Assembly: GCF_028858725.1 (NCBI RefSeq)
Contig: NC_084768.1
Span: forward strand, 32,518,664-32,582,663
Direction: 5' to 3'
From: Colius striatus
Lineage: Eukaryota > Chordata > Aves > Coliiformes > Coliidae
Length of the DNA: 64,000 nt
Shown: piece by piece, positions 1 through 19,500 of the stretch
Layout: each line of letters starts with the position of its first letter
Position numbering within the stretch: position 1 is the first letter of the stretch
Made by a program: the position numbers and the translations under genes
Notes under the pieces: model-generated
The model's input: the letters and a program-made list of their open reading frames with translations, nothing else
What the model was told of the DNA's origin: nothing
Database searches by the model: none

Positions 1-3000
1 GCTAAGGACTGGAAGCTGCAAGCCTTCTCAAACCAGCACACGTGCAATGGGGATCCATTTTTGCTAGAATGGTATTTGGCTCCATGATTGTCTAGACTTC
101 ATTTTTCAGCTGGAACTCCCAGGCACTACATGCCACCTACATATCAAATCTCACTTTGCCTGAGTTGGTTGAGCCAAGGGCTCTCCAAGGAGAGGTGACT
201 CAGGCATGGGGATAGCCAGGTTCACAAGAAAGCCCAACCCTTCTACACTCTGTGTGGGTGCAGCTGGCTCCAGGAACTCAAGCAGAAACTCAAGCACAGG
301 TATAGCATTATGAATGTGACCTTAATTTGCTTCAGTGTCATGTGGTTTAGAGAACAAATAGCCTGATGTAAAAAAACCCAAGCAAACTCTCTAGGAGGAT
401 GTGCCTTTCCTCTGTTCACGCAGAGATAAGGTGGATACTATACTCTGGAATTCCTCCTGTTGCATATCATGAAGCAGCCTTTAGTGTAGCTGTGTCTGCA
501 GGCAGAGACTAGTGCTGCCTTCATGGGAACTGAAGCTTCTGTCCTGCTCAGCTGTAGGAGGGGCTTGCAGAGATGTCCTGGAATGCTTGCTGTGTCTCCA
601 GCTGTTGTAGTTTGCAGGAAGCAAAATGGTTCTGCAAGGACCAAGGTTAGCTGGAGCCAGGCTGTGCTTCTAACTCTGTAGTTTAACAGTACTGTGATAC
701 TGTACTGCTTCTGCAAGTAGATGTGACCGTGAGAGGAGGAAGGAGAAGCAAGATAAATGTGAATTTGGAGGGCAGATGAGGAAACACATAAGGCAGGAAA
801 GAAAGGAACTTGAAAGCAGAGCATAGGAAACAAAAGTAGCAAAAAATGATGTAAAAAAGCAACAAGAAGTAAAAAGAGACCTTTAAAAAAAAAAAGAACC
901 TGTTTGTCATAGATGTGATTCCACTGCAGCTGAGTTTACAAGCTGGAGATGCTGATGGTCTGCAGTGCAGAAAACGGGCACTGAGTTGCTCACTTCACAG
1001 AGAGTGCAGCCAGAGCTGCCACAAAGTGAACAGTGACTGGAGAGAGAGAAGGAGAAAGAAGGCAGAGGAAAGCTGTAGCTCAGTAGAGCGAAGCTGTGTA
1101 ATTTAAACGTGCCAAGTGTCAGAGATTTCATAATATGTCATGAGATAGTGTGGAAAATTGTGCAGTTTTTGCTGAGACAGCCTTATTTTCATCTGCTGGT
1201 TTTTGACCTTGTCTTACTCATATTGCTAATGTGTCCAGGGCAGCTGTGGCTCCTGGAGACAGACTGCCTGTGATTTACTGGAAACTTGCATTTCGTGCAG
1301 TCACGTGGTAAGAGAAGCAGCGTGAAGGAAAAGTGGTTAGATTGTGATGGCTGGCTCTGAGACTCAAACTGCTGGACAGTGGGAGCCTGGGCTTGCATCC
1401 CAGGCTCACTCGTGCAGCCCATGAGGAGTGGAACAGGCAACCATCCAAATCCTCTGTGGCGCTGCTGAGACCTACGTGGGTATGTTCAATACCCAGCTCT
1501 TCCTGCAGGGATGACTTTCAATCTGTTTGTGGTGTGGCAGGGTGAGAGAGCAGCAACCTCTTCATCAGAAAGACAGCAGCAGTCACTTACCGACCAGGAG
1601 AAGCAGTGGTAGGCTTTCCTTCTTTTCACAACGTATGAGTTAAAACATCATCCAGGAAATAAGACATCCAGGTTTAATGTCTTCCTCTGACAGGAAGGAT
1701 TTCAATAGCTTTCCCTCCAAATTGCAGCAACCACTAGCTCTCCAGTTTGCCGTGGGAGAGAGACTCTCTTCTTTTCCTGCATGATAACCAGAGGCAATGA
1801 GCATTCACATGGAGGAGGGTTTAATTCCTTCTGCTTGAGGATCGTTAAATCATCGTTGGATAAAACACATATCTAAGTTCTGTCTGAATGTGGGCTTGGG
1901 CTTTACACTCCACTGAGTGTACAAGAGCATTTGAATTGTCCTTATTTTAGAGAGCACATACTAAATAACAAACAGGATACAGGAATCTGGCTTGCAGTTA
2001 GAAGACATAAATCTTGTGGTCCTGGAGGTCAGCGTCTTCCCAGACGGAAGCAAACAAATCCATCTAAAAGCACAGCTTCAAAATGATTTGTGCTGACTGA
2101 CCAAAAGATATTAAAAGCAAGTTAGTTCCACAGCACACTGACCTTTGCTCTGTGATGGTGGTTATAACTGACTCAGTTACCTTAATTCCTTTCTGCAAGT
2201 AGAAAAGGTGAAGATGTAAAGTATTTTAATGGGATATATGACTTTTGGGGCTACATTGATCTCTTCTATATCTTGTATTTCATTATTACTAACCAAATCT
2301 GTCTTCAGCTGTGCAGGTTTTACAACTGATGAAAAAAAAAAGAGGCAAGAAAGAAAACTTGAGTGTGTCCTCAGCTTCAGAGGAGCTGAGCACCCTGCAA
2401 CTGCAGCCCTCGGTGTGAGCACAAGGAGCCACTTCTGGAAGCAAGGACTTCACTCAGGTGAGTAAGTATTCTTTGTTTTACTGCCACATCATTTAGTTGC
2501 TTTAAAATTGTTCCTCCAGCAGCCCATCCCAGTGAAAACGTTGCTACAGCTGTAATTAAGAAGATGAAGGAAATCAACAGATGTGAATGTTTTTGTCCAT
2601 TAGCTGCACAGATGTTTTCTGAACCCTCCCAGCAAGAGCAGCAGCTTGGACTGATTTTTTAGCTTGCTTTAAGTGTTCCTTTTTTAGCCCTGAAAGAAAT
2701 AAATTTAGGATTGTGAGTTATTTTCAAAGGCTTTTGAGACCAGAGACTTCTTCATTTTGGAATGGAAAGCGAAAAAGCCAGTTGGTGTTGCTGCTGACAG
2801 TGTTTGAGCTGGGAAGTCAAGTGTGTGTAGCACAACTGCTGTTGAAGCTGAGGAGCTGAAGTTTGGAGCCCAGAGCTGTGACGTGGGGGTAATAAAAAGA
2901 TGAAAGGTTGGAATGGACGAAAGATCCAAGGTTTGCTGGGCCTTATGAAATGGAATTAACCTTTAAGTCCTATTTTGAGCTCATACAGTTCAGTGTAACT

Positions 3001-6000
3001 GGCAGAATCTCGCTTTACAATTTTACATCTGATAATTTCCTTATGAAAGCGAACTCTCCCACGTAGAGGAGAATGCTTGCAATCTTGTTCTGATAAGACA
3101 TAGTTGTACAGCACCACCAAGTCACTTAAACATGAGGGGGCCATGTGCTTACCCTCATTTCTGACGACGAGCCCGCTGTAGCTATCTGTATTCTCAGCGA
3201 GCGTTGGTATTCCCTGCTCAGTCGGGGCCAGTGCTTTCCAGTGCCACCCGGGAGTAACTTCTCTGACTTACTTGGGTATTCTGGGAATTCAGCTGCTACA
3301 AATCTTGAGAATTCTTTGAAAATCTTTCTTTACACTCACATCTTAAAATGCTGCTGATGGACAGCTTAACTTTTAGCTTAGAATCCAAGGAATCTTGGGA
3401 AAGGGCGCTGGGGAAGAGAGGACTCACTGCTGTGTAAAGCAGTCTGACTGGTAGATTGCATAGCTGAAACATAAGGGAGTAAGCATCATTGATTTGCTGT
3501 GGAGTACTCACAAGCCATTACAGCAAAGTATGATTCAAAACCAGAGTAGCCTGTGGTTAACTTTGGGAGGAAGATGGTAGAATACAAGTGATGGAAATGC
3601 TGTTTAGACACGGTTTCCTCTCCCCTCCTTTCTTTGCCAAATGCTGTAACCTGATCATCTTTCTCATTTATTCATTTAGCCCAAATCCTGTCTTCAGTTA
3701 TACAATGAAAATTCCTTTAGTCGCAGTTTCATCATGTTATGAGCAAAGGTTTGCTGTCATCTTGTAGCAGCAAAACCTTGACCACTGTTTGTGAAACACA
3801 GCATGCTGGAATGTGCCTTCACCTTCTGACTTTTTGTGTCAGAACCAATCCTGATAGAAACTGAATGCTTTAGTTGCCACTTTTTTTTTTAGTGGAATGT
3901 AATAGCAGAGTAGGAAGTAAGTCTGGGATTAAAACAAGCCTGACTTTGTTCAGATGCTGCAGGCATTAATAGCTGAGAAAACACATCATCTACTCACACA
4001 TTCCTGGATCAGGAGAGCTGCAGGAACTTCAGGTCAGCTGGAGTTGTTGAGACTAGAATAGTGCAGTCATGTGAAATTCTCCATTTATAGAGAGATTTCC
4101 ATGTGGAAATATCATTAAACTCTTTCACAAATTGTCCTTCTACACAGGAATCAGTCCTCTGGTAATGGAAGCCTTAAGTGGCTAGACAAATATATTTGAA
4201 GAGAAAGAGAATTCTGAGCTAAGAAAAGGTTTGTTCTTTTTGTGGATCTTTGAAAACCTGCACAATGTGGCAGAAAAACTGTCTCAATCCTAAAATACTT
4301 GTATGTGAAGGAAAAGGTTCAATTATTACTTGAAAAGGGGATTTTCATGTCAGAGTTCCTTGTCTAGTGGATATTGCTGGAAGCAAATGTCATGATGGGA
4401 TTACAGTATTGGGTTTAGAAAGCATTGGTCAGAAAGCCCCTTGGGCAGAGCAGAGACAGGGAAATACCCAAGAGTGGTGATTGTATGAAGAGCTGAAATC
4501 ACACAGCTTTCAGTGTGAGTTGCTCCATGTGCATATTCCATAAGAGCTTTTAAGTGGATTTATCAGTAGGCTTCCTAAGCCTTGAACTTTGGTCTTCAAC
4601 ACAGCAGTAAATCTGTGATTAAATGACAAAGTCTGAGTCTGAGTGAGTTTACACAGGACTGTGTTCCTTCTTGTTCTCCCTCAGTCTTTACAGACTCTTC
4701 TGCAGTCACATACCAGGGAAGCACTTTCCACTTGACCTGTCTTACTTGATTTCTAGATGCTGCTGTTACTTCCTATTCTCTCCAGTCACCAACAGATAGA
4801 ACATCCATGTTTGCCTTCACTTGCTTTCAATTCAAGAAGACAGAGGTCTCATTCTAAAAACCCTTCTCCTTTGTTCCCCTTGTAAAGAATGGAAGTTGGC
4901 ATTATTTCCCCAATATGCACCTTTACCTGGTATTGTGTTTTATTTCACCTATAGCTCATTTTAACAATGTCAGTTATAAATGACCTGTGCTGGAATGCTT
5001 CATAGAGAAAAGGTTCAAAGGTAGTTTGTTTGAAAGTAATAGAGTTCAGTTGGAACCAGAATGAAGTATTTCCTGGGGAACTTCTTGTAACTGCTGCATG
5101 TGGTGCCCTTGTTATTTGTCTTGAGACTTCAGTACCCTCATGTCTCAGTGCAGCATCTCTCTCTGAGCACCACGTTTAGCCAAACACAATCCTCTCTCAT
5201 GGAAGCACACTTGGACACACAGTCTGGGAGGATTAATCCCATTCCTTGGTCTATAGAACCTGTGAGTCATTGCCACTCCTTGTTTGAGCAGTATTAAATG
5301 TAAGCATCTTAGTTGTATCCATGCACCCACACTGGCGTTTTTATATAAGACTCAAATATGCCTGATTAGCATAAGAAAACCCAGTGCATATTTGTGGAGC
5401 AGGTGCAAGTGATGTCTCATCTCTCCCTGAACAAAAGGTTAATACATTCTCACAAGTGACTTAATCCAGCCTTATCACTGAAAATTATATGATTGTAAAT
5501 GGATACAAATGAAAGTCAAAGAGCCTCCAGTAATGCACTGTAATTACCAGCTAACCTTCAAAAAGGGCAGGCAGCTTAAAAGAAGAAAAGTTACCCCACT
5601 GACTACTAACAACTGATTTCCAAACACTGCATTGGTTGTAAGAATTAATGATGCTGTAAACCATCAGCTTGGGTAGGTAGAGCACATACACACACACACA
5701 CACACAATGTAGGAGTGTGATGTACCCAGACCTGCAGCTCGTGTTTTGACTTGTGGCTTTAAAATCTAAGTGAACTGAAAGTAAAAGTAAACCCAGAGGA
5801 TTTATGATGCAGAACCCCACTGAAAAGGGAAAATAGCAACTTGGTAGCATGTGAGTGGTACTAGTAGTCCCAAATTCATGATGTGACTTTTACTGCCTCA
5901 CTTAAAATTTGTTCAAGTATCTATGTAATGAAGAGTAATTACTTACTGTTTATAGCAAAAGTACAGGAATGGTGCCAAGTGTTTCCTGGTAAGAGGTCAC

Positions 6001-9000
6001 CCTGGGGCGATGGGATATGAATTGGGCCTGGGCAGTGCAATGCTGGGTGTTTGTACATGTATGTGCATGTATAGCAGGGCATTTAATCCTACTGTGGGAT
6101 AAAACCCACAGTGGCTGACCCCCATCTAGAGATTTTCTAAGCCCTGAGAAAAAAAGGGTTGCATGTAAAGCCTGATCAAATCAGCACTCTGCTCCTTCAA
6201 GGAACTGCAGGGATGGCACAAGGGTCAGCCTTACAACAGCCAAGGCAAGCAAGGCAGGGCCAGCACACCAGCCCCCTCACTCACCCTCAACCACTGGTGG
6301 CCCCAGTGGTCCTGTCACAAGAGGAGGGGTGTGCATGAAGGGGCCTGCAAGAAAGCTACCACGGACTGCTGGTTGTTAATGGCCAGCTGCTCCTTCAGCA
6401 GGCTCACGGGGAGCAGGGAGGTGCAGCAGCAGCTCTCAGCCTTGCTGAGCTGCTATTTGTTGTACCTCTAGCAAGAGGAGGGTTTTTTCTGGTAACCTGG
6501 CTTTTGTTAGAAGCATTTATATGCTTCTGGATGTCTGTCTGGGAGACAGGAATTGTGTTTCAGTTTTTTGTTCAGCTGGCTTTGGTTTGGGTTTGTGGAT
6601 TCTTTAGTTTTCCTTAGAAACAAAAGCTGCACGCTTTAAAATTCTCCCCAGAAGAAATTTGTAGATGGATAGCCCTGATTTCAGAAAGCCTTGGATAAAA
6701 CTAGACATTCTAAGGTGAGGTAGTTCTCTCCAGGTTTCACTAGCTCTTCTTTTTTGCTGCAATTGTCCCAAGAGTCATCTTGGGCATTGGTGAACGTGGG
6801 AAAAATGTTTGTAGCACTGCAGTTCCCAGGTGTGCAGACAGCAGGGTTTCTCAGAAGCAAAGAAAAGCTATGAAAAGGTACTCTCACCAGCCTTTGAGAC
6901 CAGATACAACACCATGCTCCAGCTTATCTCCTTTTCATCCATAAAGCAGGGTGCATACAGGCACAAACACATACCCCTCTGTCTAAACGTGGAAGATTTC
7001 ATTTAGCTGTGCATTTATTCATAAGGTTTTCTTAACATGACAGGAGCGACTTATGCTGATTTATTTAGCCTTTAAACCATCTAGGCATTCACATCTAAGT
7101 ACACTTACAGTCTACAAAGAGTTTGTTAGGCAAGGAAGTGCCTCCTTCTCATTTGACCGCTGAAGTGAAGCGGTGACTACAGGGCAAGACGGCCAAGTGT
7201 GTAAGGCACTCACCAGGGGTTCCAAAACCTAAGGGGAAGGCATTAGTTCTGAGCTGTAGTTTATAAGGATGTACACAAGGTTGGCTTTGCTTTGAATAAC
7301 AGTGCAAAGAATGTCAATTTAATTGTCTTTCAAGGAGTGTAATTGCTACAAATGTTGGAGGTGTGTGACAATAAAACCCACTGATTGCCTGGGCTCTGAA
7401 AGTTCCCTGATGGGATGTTGGTAAAGAGATAGTAAATTACAGACAACCCAATGACTGAACTTCAAAGGTAACAAGAAGGATGTGGGTTTTGTGTTAAGTT
7501 TCAGCAAGGACTTAGAACCATTTGTAATACATTTATGGCTTTCTCATCCTAGTTTTTGAGCTGAAGTACCTTTGTGCTCAGCTGCCACAGCAAGCTGGGT
7601 ATTTTCCACGTAACACAACTCTTCTGAGTAAGGTAGAATTCATTCTATCATTTGCTTCTGAAGAAACACTGAAAAGCTGATTTATTGCTAAGCTCACCTT
7701 CCCAATATGTTTCCTGTAGCAAGAAGTAACTTCCATTTAAGAAGCAGCCCCTCAGCTTAAGAAATACTCTGTCAAAAAAGCTCTACACAGACAGAAAGCT
7801 TAACCCTTTTGCCTGCTCACATTCAATCTCAGTTCTGTGACTGGTTAAGTGCTGCTAAAAAGTCACCCAGGGAAACTGTAGCACCTCCATCTTTGACTGG
7901 ACAAGGCTCTAACCAACCTGATACAATTTCTAAGGCAGTGGTGCTTTGATCTGGAGGTTGAATTAAATTACATCCAGCCATCCAACAGGTAAGGATCCCT
8001 TCCAATGTGGTTTAGAAGAGTTTGTTTCCTTAAGCACAGAAAACAACTCTTTAGGGGCTTTATTTCAACTCTTTTTTGAAAATATATTCAGTATTTTTCA
8101 AAATGAGACACTGAAAATCATTAGCAGCACAGACTAGTTCAGAGATGCTGTTCAGCAGCAGCTGGGGATCAGTGTTACCTACTTCTGCGGGTGTCTGCTG
8201 ACCCCTTCAGACCATTTTCAGTATTAAAGTATTGTTTCATCGGGAATTAATTCTTTTGCACCAGGTTTTTGGGTGGGAAAAGAGGGAAGAACCCTAGAAG
8301 GGAAGATATGTTAAATAGATAGTCGGTGAATGTTCTTGTGTATCAGCAAAGGCTGTTCTTCCTGTTAGAAATGCCTAATAATGCAGATATATTAATGAGT
8401 AAGACAAACCATACTTCAAGCTGGGTTCAATAGTCACAAGTGAGTTAAAAATGATCTTAGAGCCAAGGCTGCAGACTGGGCTGTGGAAAACCTGGAAACC
8501 AATTCAAGCCTCAAGAGTGCATTTATACTGTTTTGGTTAAGTGAATCCAACTCTATTCTTCATATGCAAAACAAATTATGCCCCATCTCTCCTTTTATCT
8601 TCTAGACTGATCACCCTCAGAATGGCAGGAGGTCTTCTCTACATAATCCACAGACAGGAGACAACGCAACTGGATTGTATGTGCCTAGACCCAGCTGTGT
8701 GTATAGGCAGAGCTCAGTGTACAGACAGGTATGTATCTGTGTTTATATCTGCATCTTCAAGTGCTCCCTCATCCCAGCTGAAATTAAGCACTCCCTTTAA
8801 ACACAACAAATAGCAACAGCTTGGTGAAAACAGGTTGGGTCACTTGGTCACTTAGCCAACAAGGACAACTACAGACAGAAAATCCAATCCAATCACCAAG
8901 TTAACAGCTGCTGTTTGGGATGGGATGTGGAACGTCGTCCTAGGCTGCCTGAGAAGGGTTGTTTTAAACCTGACAAACAGAGAAAATGTAAAAGATTATG

Positions 9001-9137
9001 CTGTGCATTGAGTGTTGTTTTTGTAAGGAGAGAAAGAGATAATGCTCTGCAAAGTGACTTTGTATCCATCTCCCCCTACCACAGCCTGCTGAGGCAACAG
9101 CAAACACAAACACCAGGCTCTCATATGCTGATATTGC
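1..9137. other. Gene-less AT-rich region left of RTCA
   Basis: I see no exon series, no recognisable protein similarity and no CpG island here. Open frames are short, lack family motifs and are interrupted at random density. By synteny with human 1p21.2 the next gene to the left should be CDC14A. I looked for its N-terminal and phosphatase-domain residues and did not find them, so this is probably the RTCA-CDC14A intergenic space. Small items inside are a short AC microsatellite near 5.69 kb, a CpG-bearing patch near 3.0-3.26 kb and a degenerate tRNA-like stretch near 7.2 kb. The 3' UTR of RTCA probably ends just to the right of this region. Confidence 0.7.
5688..5706. repeat. (AC)n microsatellite
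   Basis: An uninterrupted AC dinucleotide run of about 9.5 units lies in the gene-less region left of RTCA. It is likely length-polymorphic. No other function is suggested. Confidence 0.9.
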
Positions 9138-9143
9138 TTTATT
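9138..9143 (-). terminator. RTCA: Candidate poly(A) signal of RTCA
   Basis: TTTATT on the + strand reads AATAAA on the RTCA strand. It lies about 520 nt past the RTCA stop codon, a normal 3' UTR length. It is the best canonical hexamer nearby, but no transcript end is seen directly and another hexamer could be used. Confidence 0.45.
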
Positions 9144-9661
9144 ATTTCCTCACACACACAACTGAAGCAAAACAGCTGACACAGATTTGATGGTGCACTT
9201 CATTCCACATACCTCATAACATAAAAGTCCCTAAAGAATAAAACTCATGGGGCTTTTTTAAAGGGCAAAGAACATCTCAATTCTTTCTTCAAAACAGAAT
9301 TAGTTGTTCTCTACTCCAGTGAATCAGAACTGTCAAAGCTTTTCACTGAAGCTCTCCAGTACCCACAATGTGTTCTATTTGCTGGCCTGTCTGAATTCAT
9401 TTTGCTGCCAATAGTTAAAAATAATAAAACATAAAACACTTCCATTTTCCCCAGCAGATTCTCAGCACACCAAGGAAAAACCCAACATCACCCTTGAAGT
9501 TAAATCCCTCAGAAGTGACAGCAGGCTCCTCCTGTTCACGTGCATTTTGTACCCCCACTGGAGTGCAGTGCAGTGCATCTCTGAGGTATGTGGAGTTTTG
9601 CTCTTGTCAGCTTGCTGCTTTTTGGTTTGTTGCCTTTTGCTGTTTGTGGTTTTTTTAAATC

Positions 9662-16571
<6,910 letters not shown>

Positions 16572-19500
16572 ATGGCCGCCGTGACCGCTCTGCGGAGCAG
16601 CTGCCGGGCCGCGGGCCGCCTGGTAAGGGGACGGGGGAGCCTGCGGGCGCCGCCGCTGCCGGGCGGCTGCGGAGGGGTGGGCTCGGCGCGGCGGCTGCGC
16701 CTCGGCGGCGGCAGCCGGACGCCCTGTTGCTCCGTTGCGACCCGGAGCCAGCGAGCGAGGACCGCGCGGCGCAGCCCCTCGTTGCAAACGCGGCGCGCTC
16801 GCGGACCGGCCGCCACCTCCCCCGGCTCCCCTCGGCGCTCCCGGCCGCCTCTCCCCCGGCTCCCCTCGGCGCTCCCGGCCGCCTCTCCCCCGGCTCCCCT
16901 CGGCGCTCCCGGCCGCCTCTCCCCCGGCTCCCCTCGGCGCTCCCGGCCGCCTCTCCCCCGGCTCCCCTCGGCGCTCCCGGCCGCCTCTCCCCCGGCTCCC
17001 CTCGGCGCTCCCGGCCACCTCTCCCCCGCTACCTCCCCTCGGCGCTCCCGGCCGCCGCTCCCCCGGCTCCCCTCGGCGCTCCCGGCCGCCTCTCCCCCGC
17101 TGTCACCCCTCGGCGCTCCCGGCCGCCTCTCCCCCGCTGCCCCACTGATAGCGGCCTCGCTCCGCCTGGGGTGTCTTTCCCGGTGCCCGCGTTCCCTATG
17201 GAAGACGCGTGTGCCTCCCGTAACGAGCCAGAGGCGTTCTCCTCCTCCGTTACCCGTCTGCCGCGCTGCATTGCCCGTGCTGTGCTGCCATCCCGGCTGC
17301 TCCGCCCGTGCACCAGCCCCTTGCACGCCGCGCCGGCACAGGGCCGGTGCAGGTACACACACCGCGAGGCCAAGGAGACGTGTTTGTTTGAGTATTCACA
17401 AATTACACCGTTGAGATACCTTCCCACGCTTCCAGAAGTGACTCTGCTGGGTTGCCTTGCGGGGCACTTAGAACCTCATAAGCATATGCCATGACGATGA
17501 GTTCACGCTTTCCTTCGCCTCCTGGTGTGATGCTCTTCTTGTTGTGCTGGGGAGTATTGGTTTCCACTACTGTCACTACTGTTTTTATGGAGTGTCGGGA
17601 AAAGAAACAGCTTTTTCTAAGATAATCCAAGTGAAAATGAATTAAGGATCAGCTCTAGTTCTGTTGCTGCTGCTGCTGTTAATTTATACTGTGTTTTGAA
17701 ACCATAGCAGTAAGGATTTCGTTTCACGATACTTGAGTAATTCTCTAGTGCTATATATAAGTGATTCTACTGGTTAAGAACGTTGTAAATAGCAGCTTCG
17801 TACTAGTTTTCTTTGTATCAAAACCATCTCCTCTTGGAATCCAGAGGGAGATAAGGTGCAAGTGCTGCTCTATGTGCATGCTGGGCTGTTCCTCCTGTGT
17901 GTTTCCTGCAAGCGCCTTCTGAGTTTTGCTAGGTGCTAATTCTTCTTGTGACCACGGGCTGTGAAACAGTGGTAAGACCCAGGGAAGAATAGGGTTTCAT
18001 TTTACTATTAAAGGGATTTATTTGGATGTTTTTTCAAGCACTTTGGCTGGCAAGGGAAAGAAGGACAAGGAGTGTGAAGGTGGTTGTCCATGGGGGCTGT
18101 AAGCTGTGAAGAAGAAAGGGGAGTCTTTGTTAAGCAGTAGGGAAATAACAGTTACCTGGGCTCTGGGACGTGGTGCCAGTTATTCAGGTGAAGAGTGATG
18201 TCTGCCTGAAACAGGCTACCAAGGGCGTGGGGTTTGGCATGTAGGCAGCTGCACTCGTGGAGATACAGAAGGTGCATGCGAAACAAACCCAATGTAAGTA
18301 ACTGTTCATTTAAAGGACTCCCTGTGCAAGTCAAAAGGGTTCTGTAGACGAGTTTAACGAGGAGCATCAGCTCTTCATTTGGATCTTGAAATCCAGTGTT
18401 ACTTCATCAGGTGACCAGTTGCCTGCAGGCTGTGTGAAAACACCATATTCTGAGGCTAGCAGTAGATTTTTAGGATCACTGGTGATTTGGAAAAGCATAG
18501 CTGGGTTCTTTTTAAGGAAACAACCAACACTGAGCTAAGCAGGGGCGAGGCAGCTCCCCCCCACACAGCATACAGCTCAAGCCAGGTGCCAGTGGCTGAT
18601 GTGTCTGCACCAGTGAGGGGCTGGGGTGGGGACTTGCTCAGGAAAAGTGTCCCCTTTAAGTTGTCACAGAGCATTGGTACTGGTGACACAAACCTGACTG
18701 CTAGTGCTGGGCCTGCTGGGTGTTTACTGCTGTGTTGTTGCAGGCATCAAGTCACACAGACGGGTATGCTGTGGATATTAGAGCAGGTTTTGCCTTTTCT
18801 GTGCTTCTGTTGTTTCCTTATTTGTTGTTACACAAGAAATAGGCTTGTGGTGATTAGATATTGACATGAATGAGCACAGCCTCTTTATTTCATGGGTTTA
18901 TTTTCACGTGGATTGTTTTCCATGTAGGGTCACATCGAGAGAAGAGTTTTATTGTAAGTTTGGGACACAAAGGTCTCGTTGAACAACAAGCTTGGGGGTG
19001 GGGAAAGCCATCAGTTTTCTTATGTTCTGTAATTACTGAGAGGATTGTCTGAAGAAGAAGTTAAAATGCAGGTGTTTCCCATGCAGGTGTGCTGATTTCT
19101 GCCTCCTCTGAGAAGATAAGTTCTAAATTTTACTGTTTTGAGCTACCTGAGGTACATTGTAGCACCTGAATTTATATATCTATCTATCTAAATTGATTAG
19201 AGAGAGTGTCTGCAGACAAATTGCTCTTTATATTGATTTCACAGCTGCTCTAGGACATCATAACACCAGAATGACATTAGATTTAAGAAATCTTGCTAAG
19301 TAAGAGATGGTCTGAACTAACTTCTGTTGAGATTAATGATAAAATGCCTGTTGGTGTCAGTGCAAGTGCTGCTGGCTTTGCGTTGGACCAAAATCATGAC
19401 TGATGATGTTATACTTTAAAGCAGGAGGGTTTGCCTAAAGAGCCTGTCAGAAAATTCCACCGACCCTCTCAGTTGATTTCTGGATAAATGTGTCAGTGTA

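Noticed and set aside
1-9137. CDC14A exons expected here from human synteny
   Set aside because: None of the N-terminal or phosphatase motifs of CDC14A was found on either strand; the gene probably starts further left.
8541-9190. Two open frames of about 90 codons on the + strand downstream of RTCA
   Set aside because: Composition is ordinary, no domain or splice pattern supports them, and they overlap the probable RTCA 3' end region.
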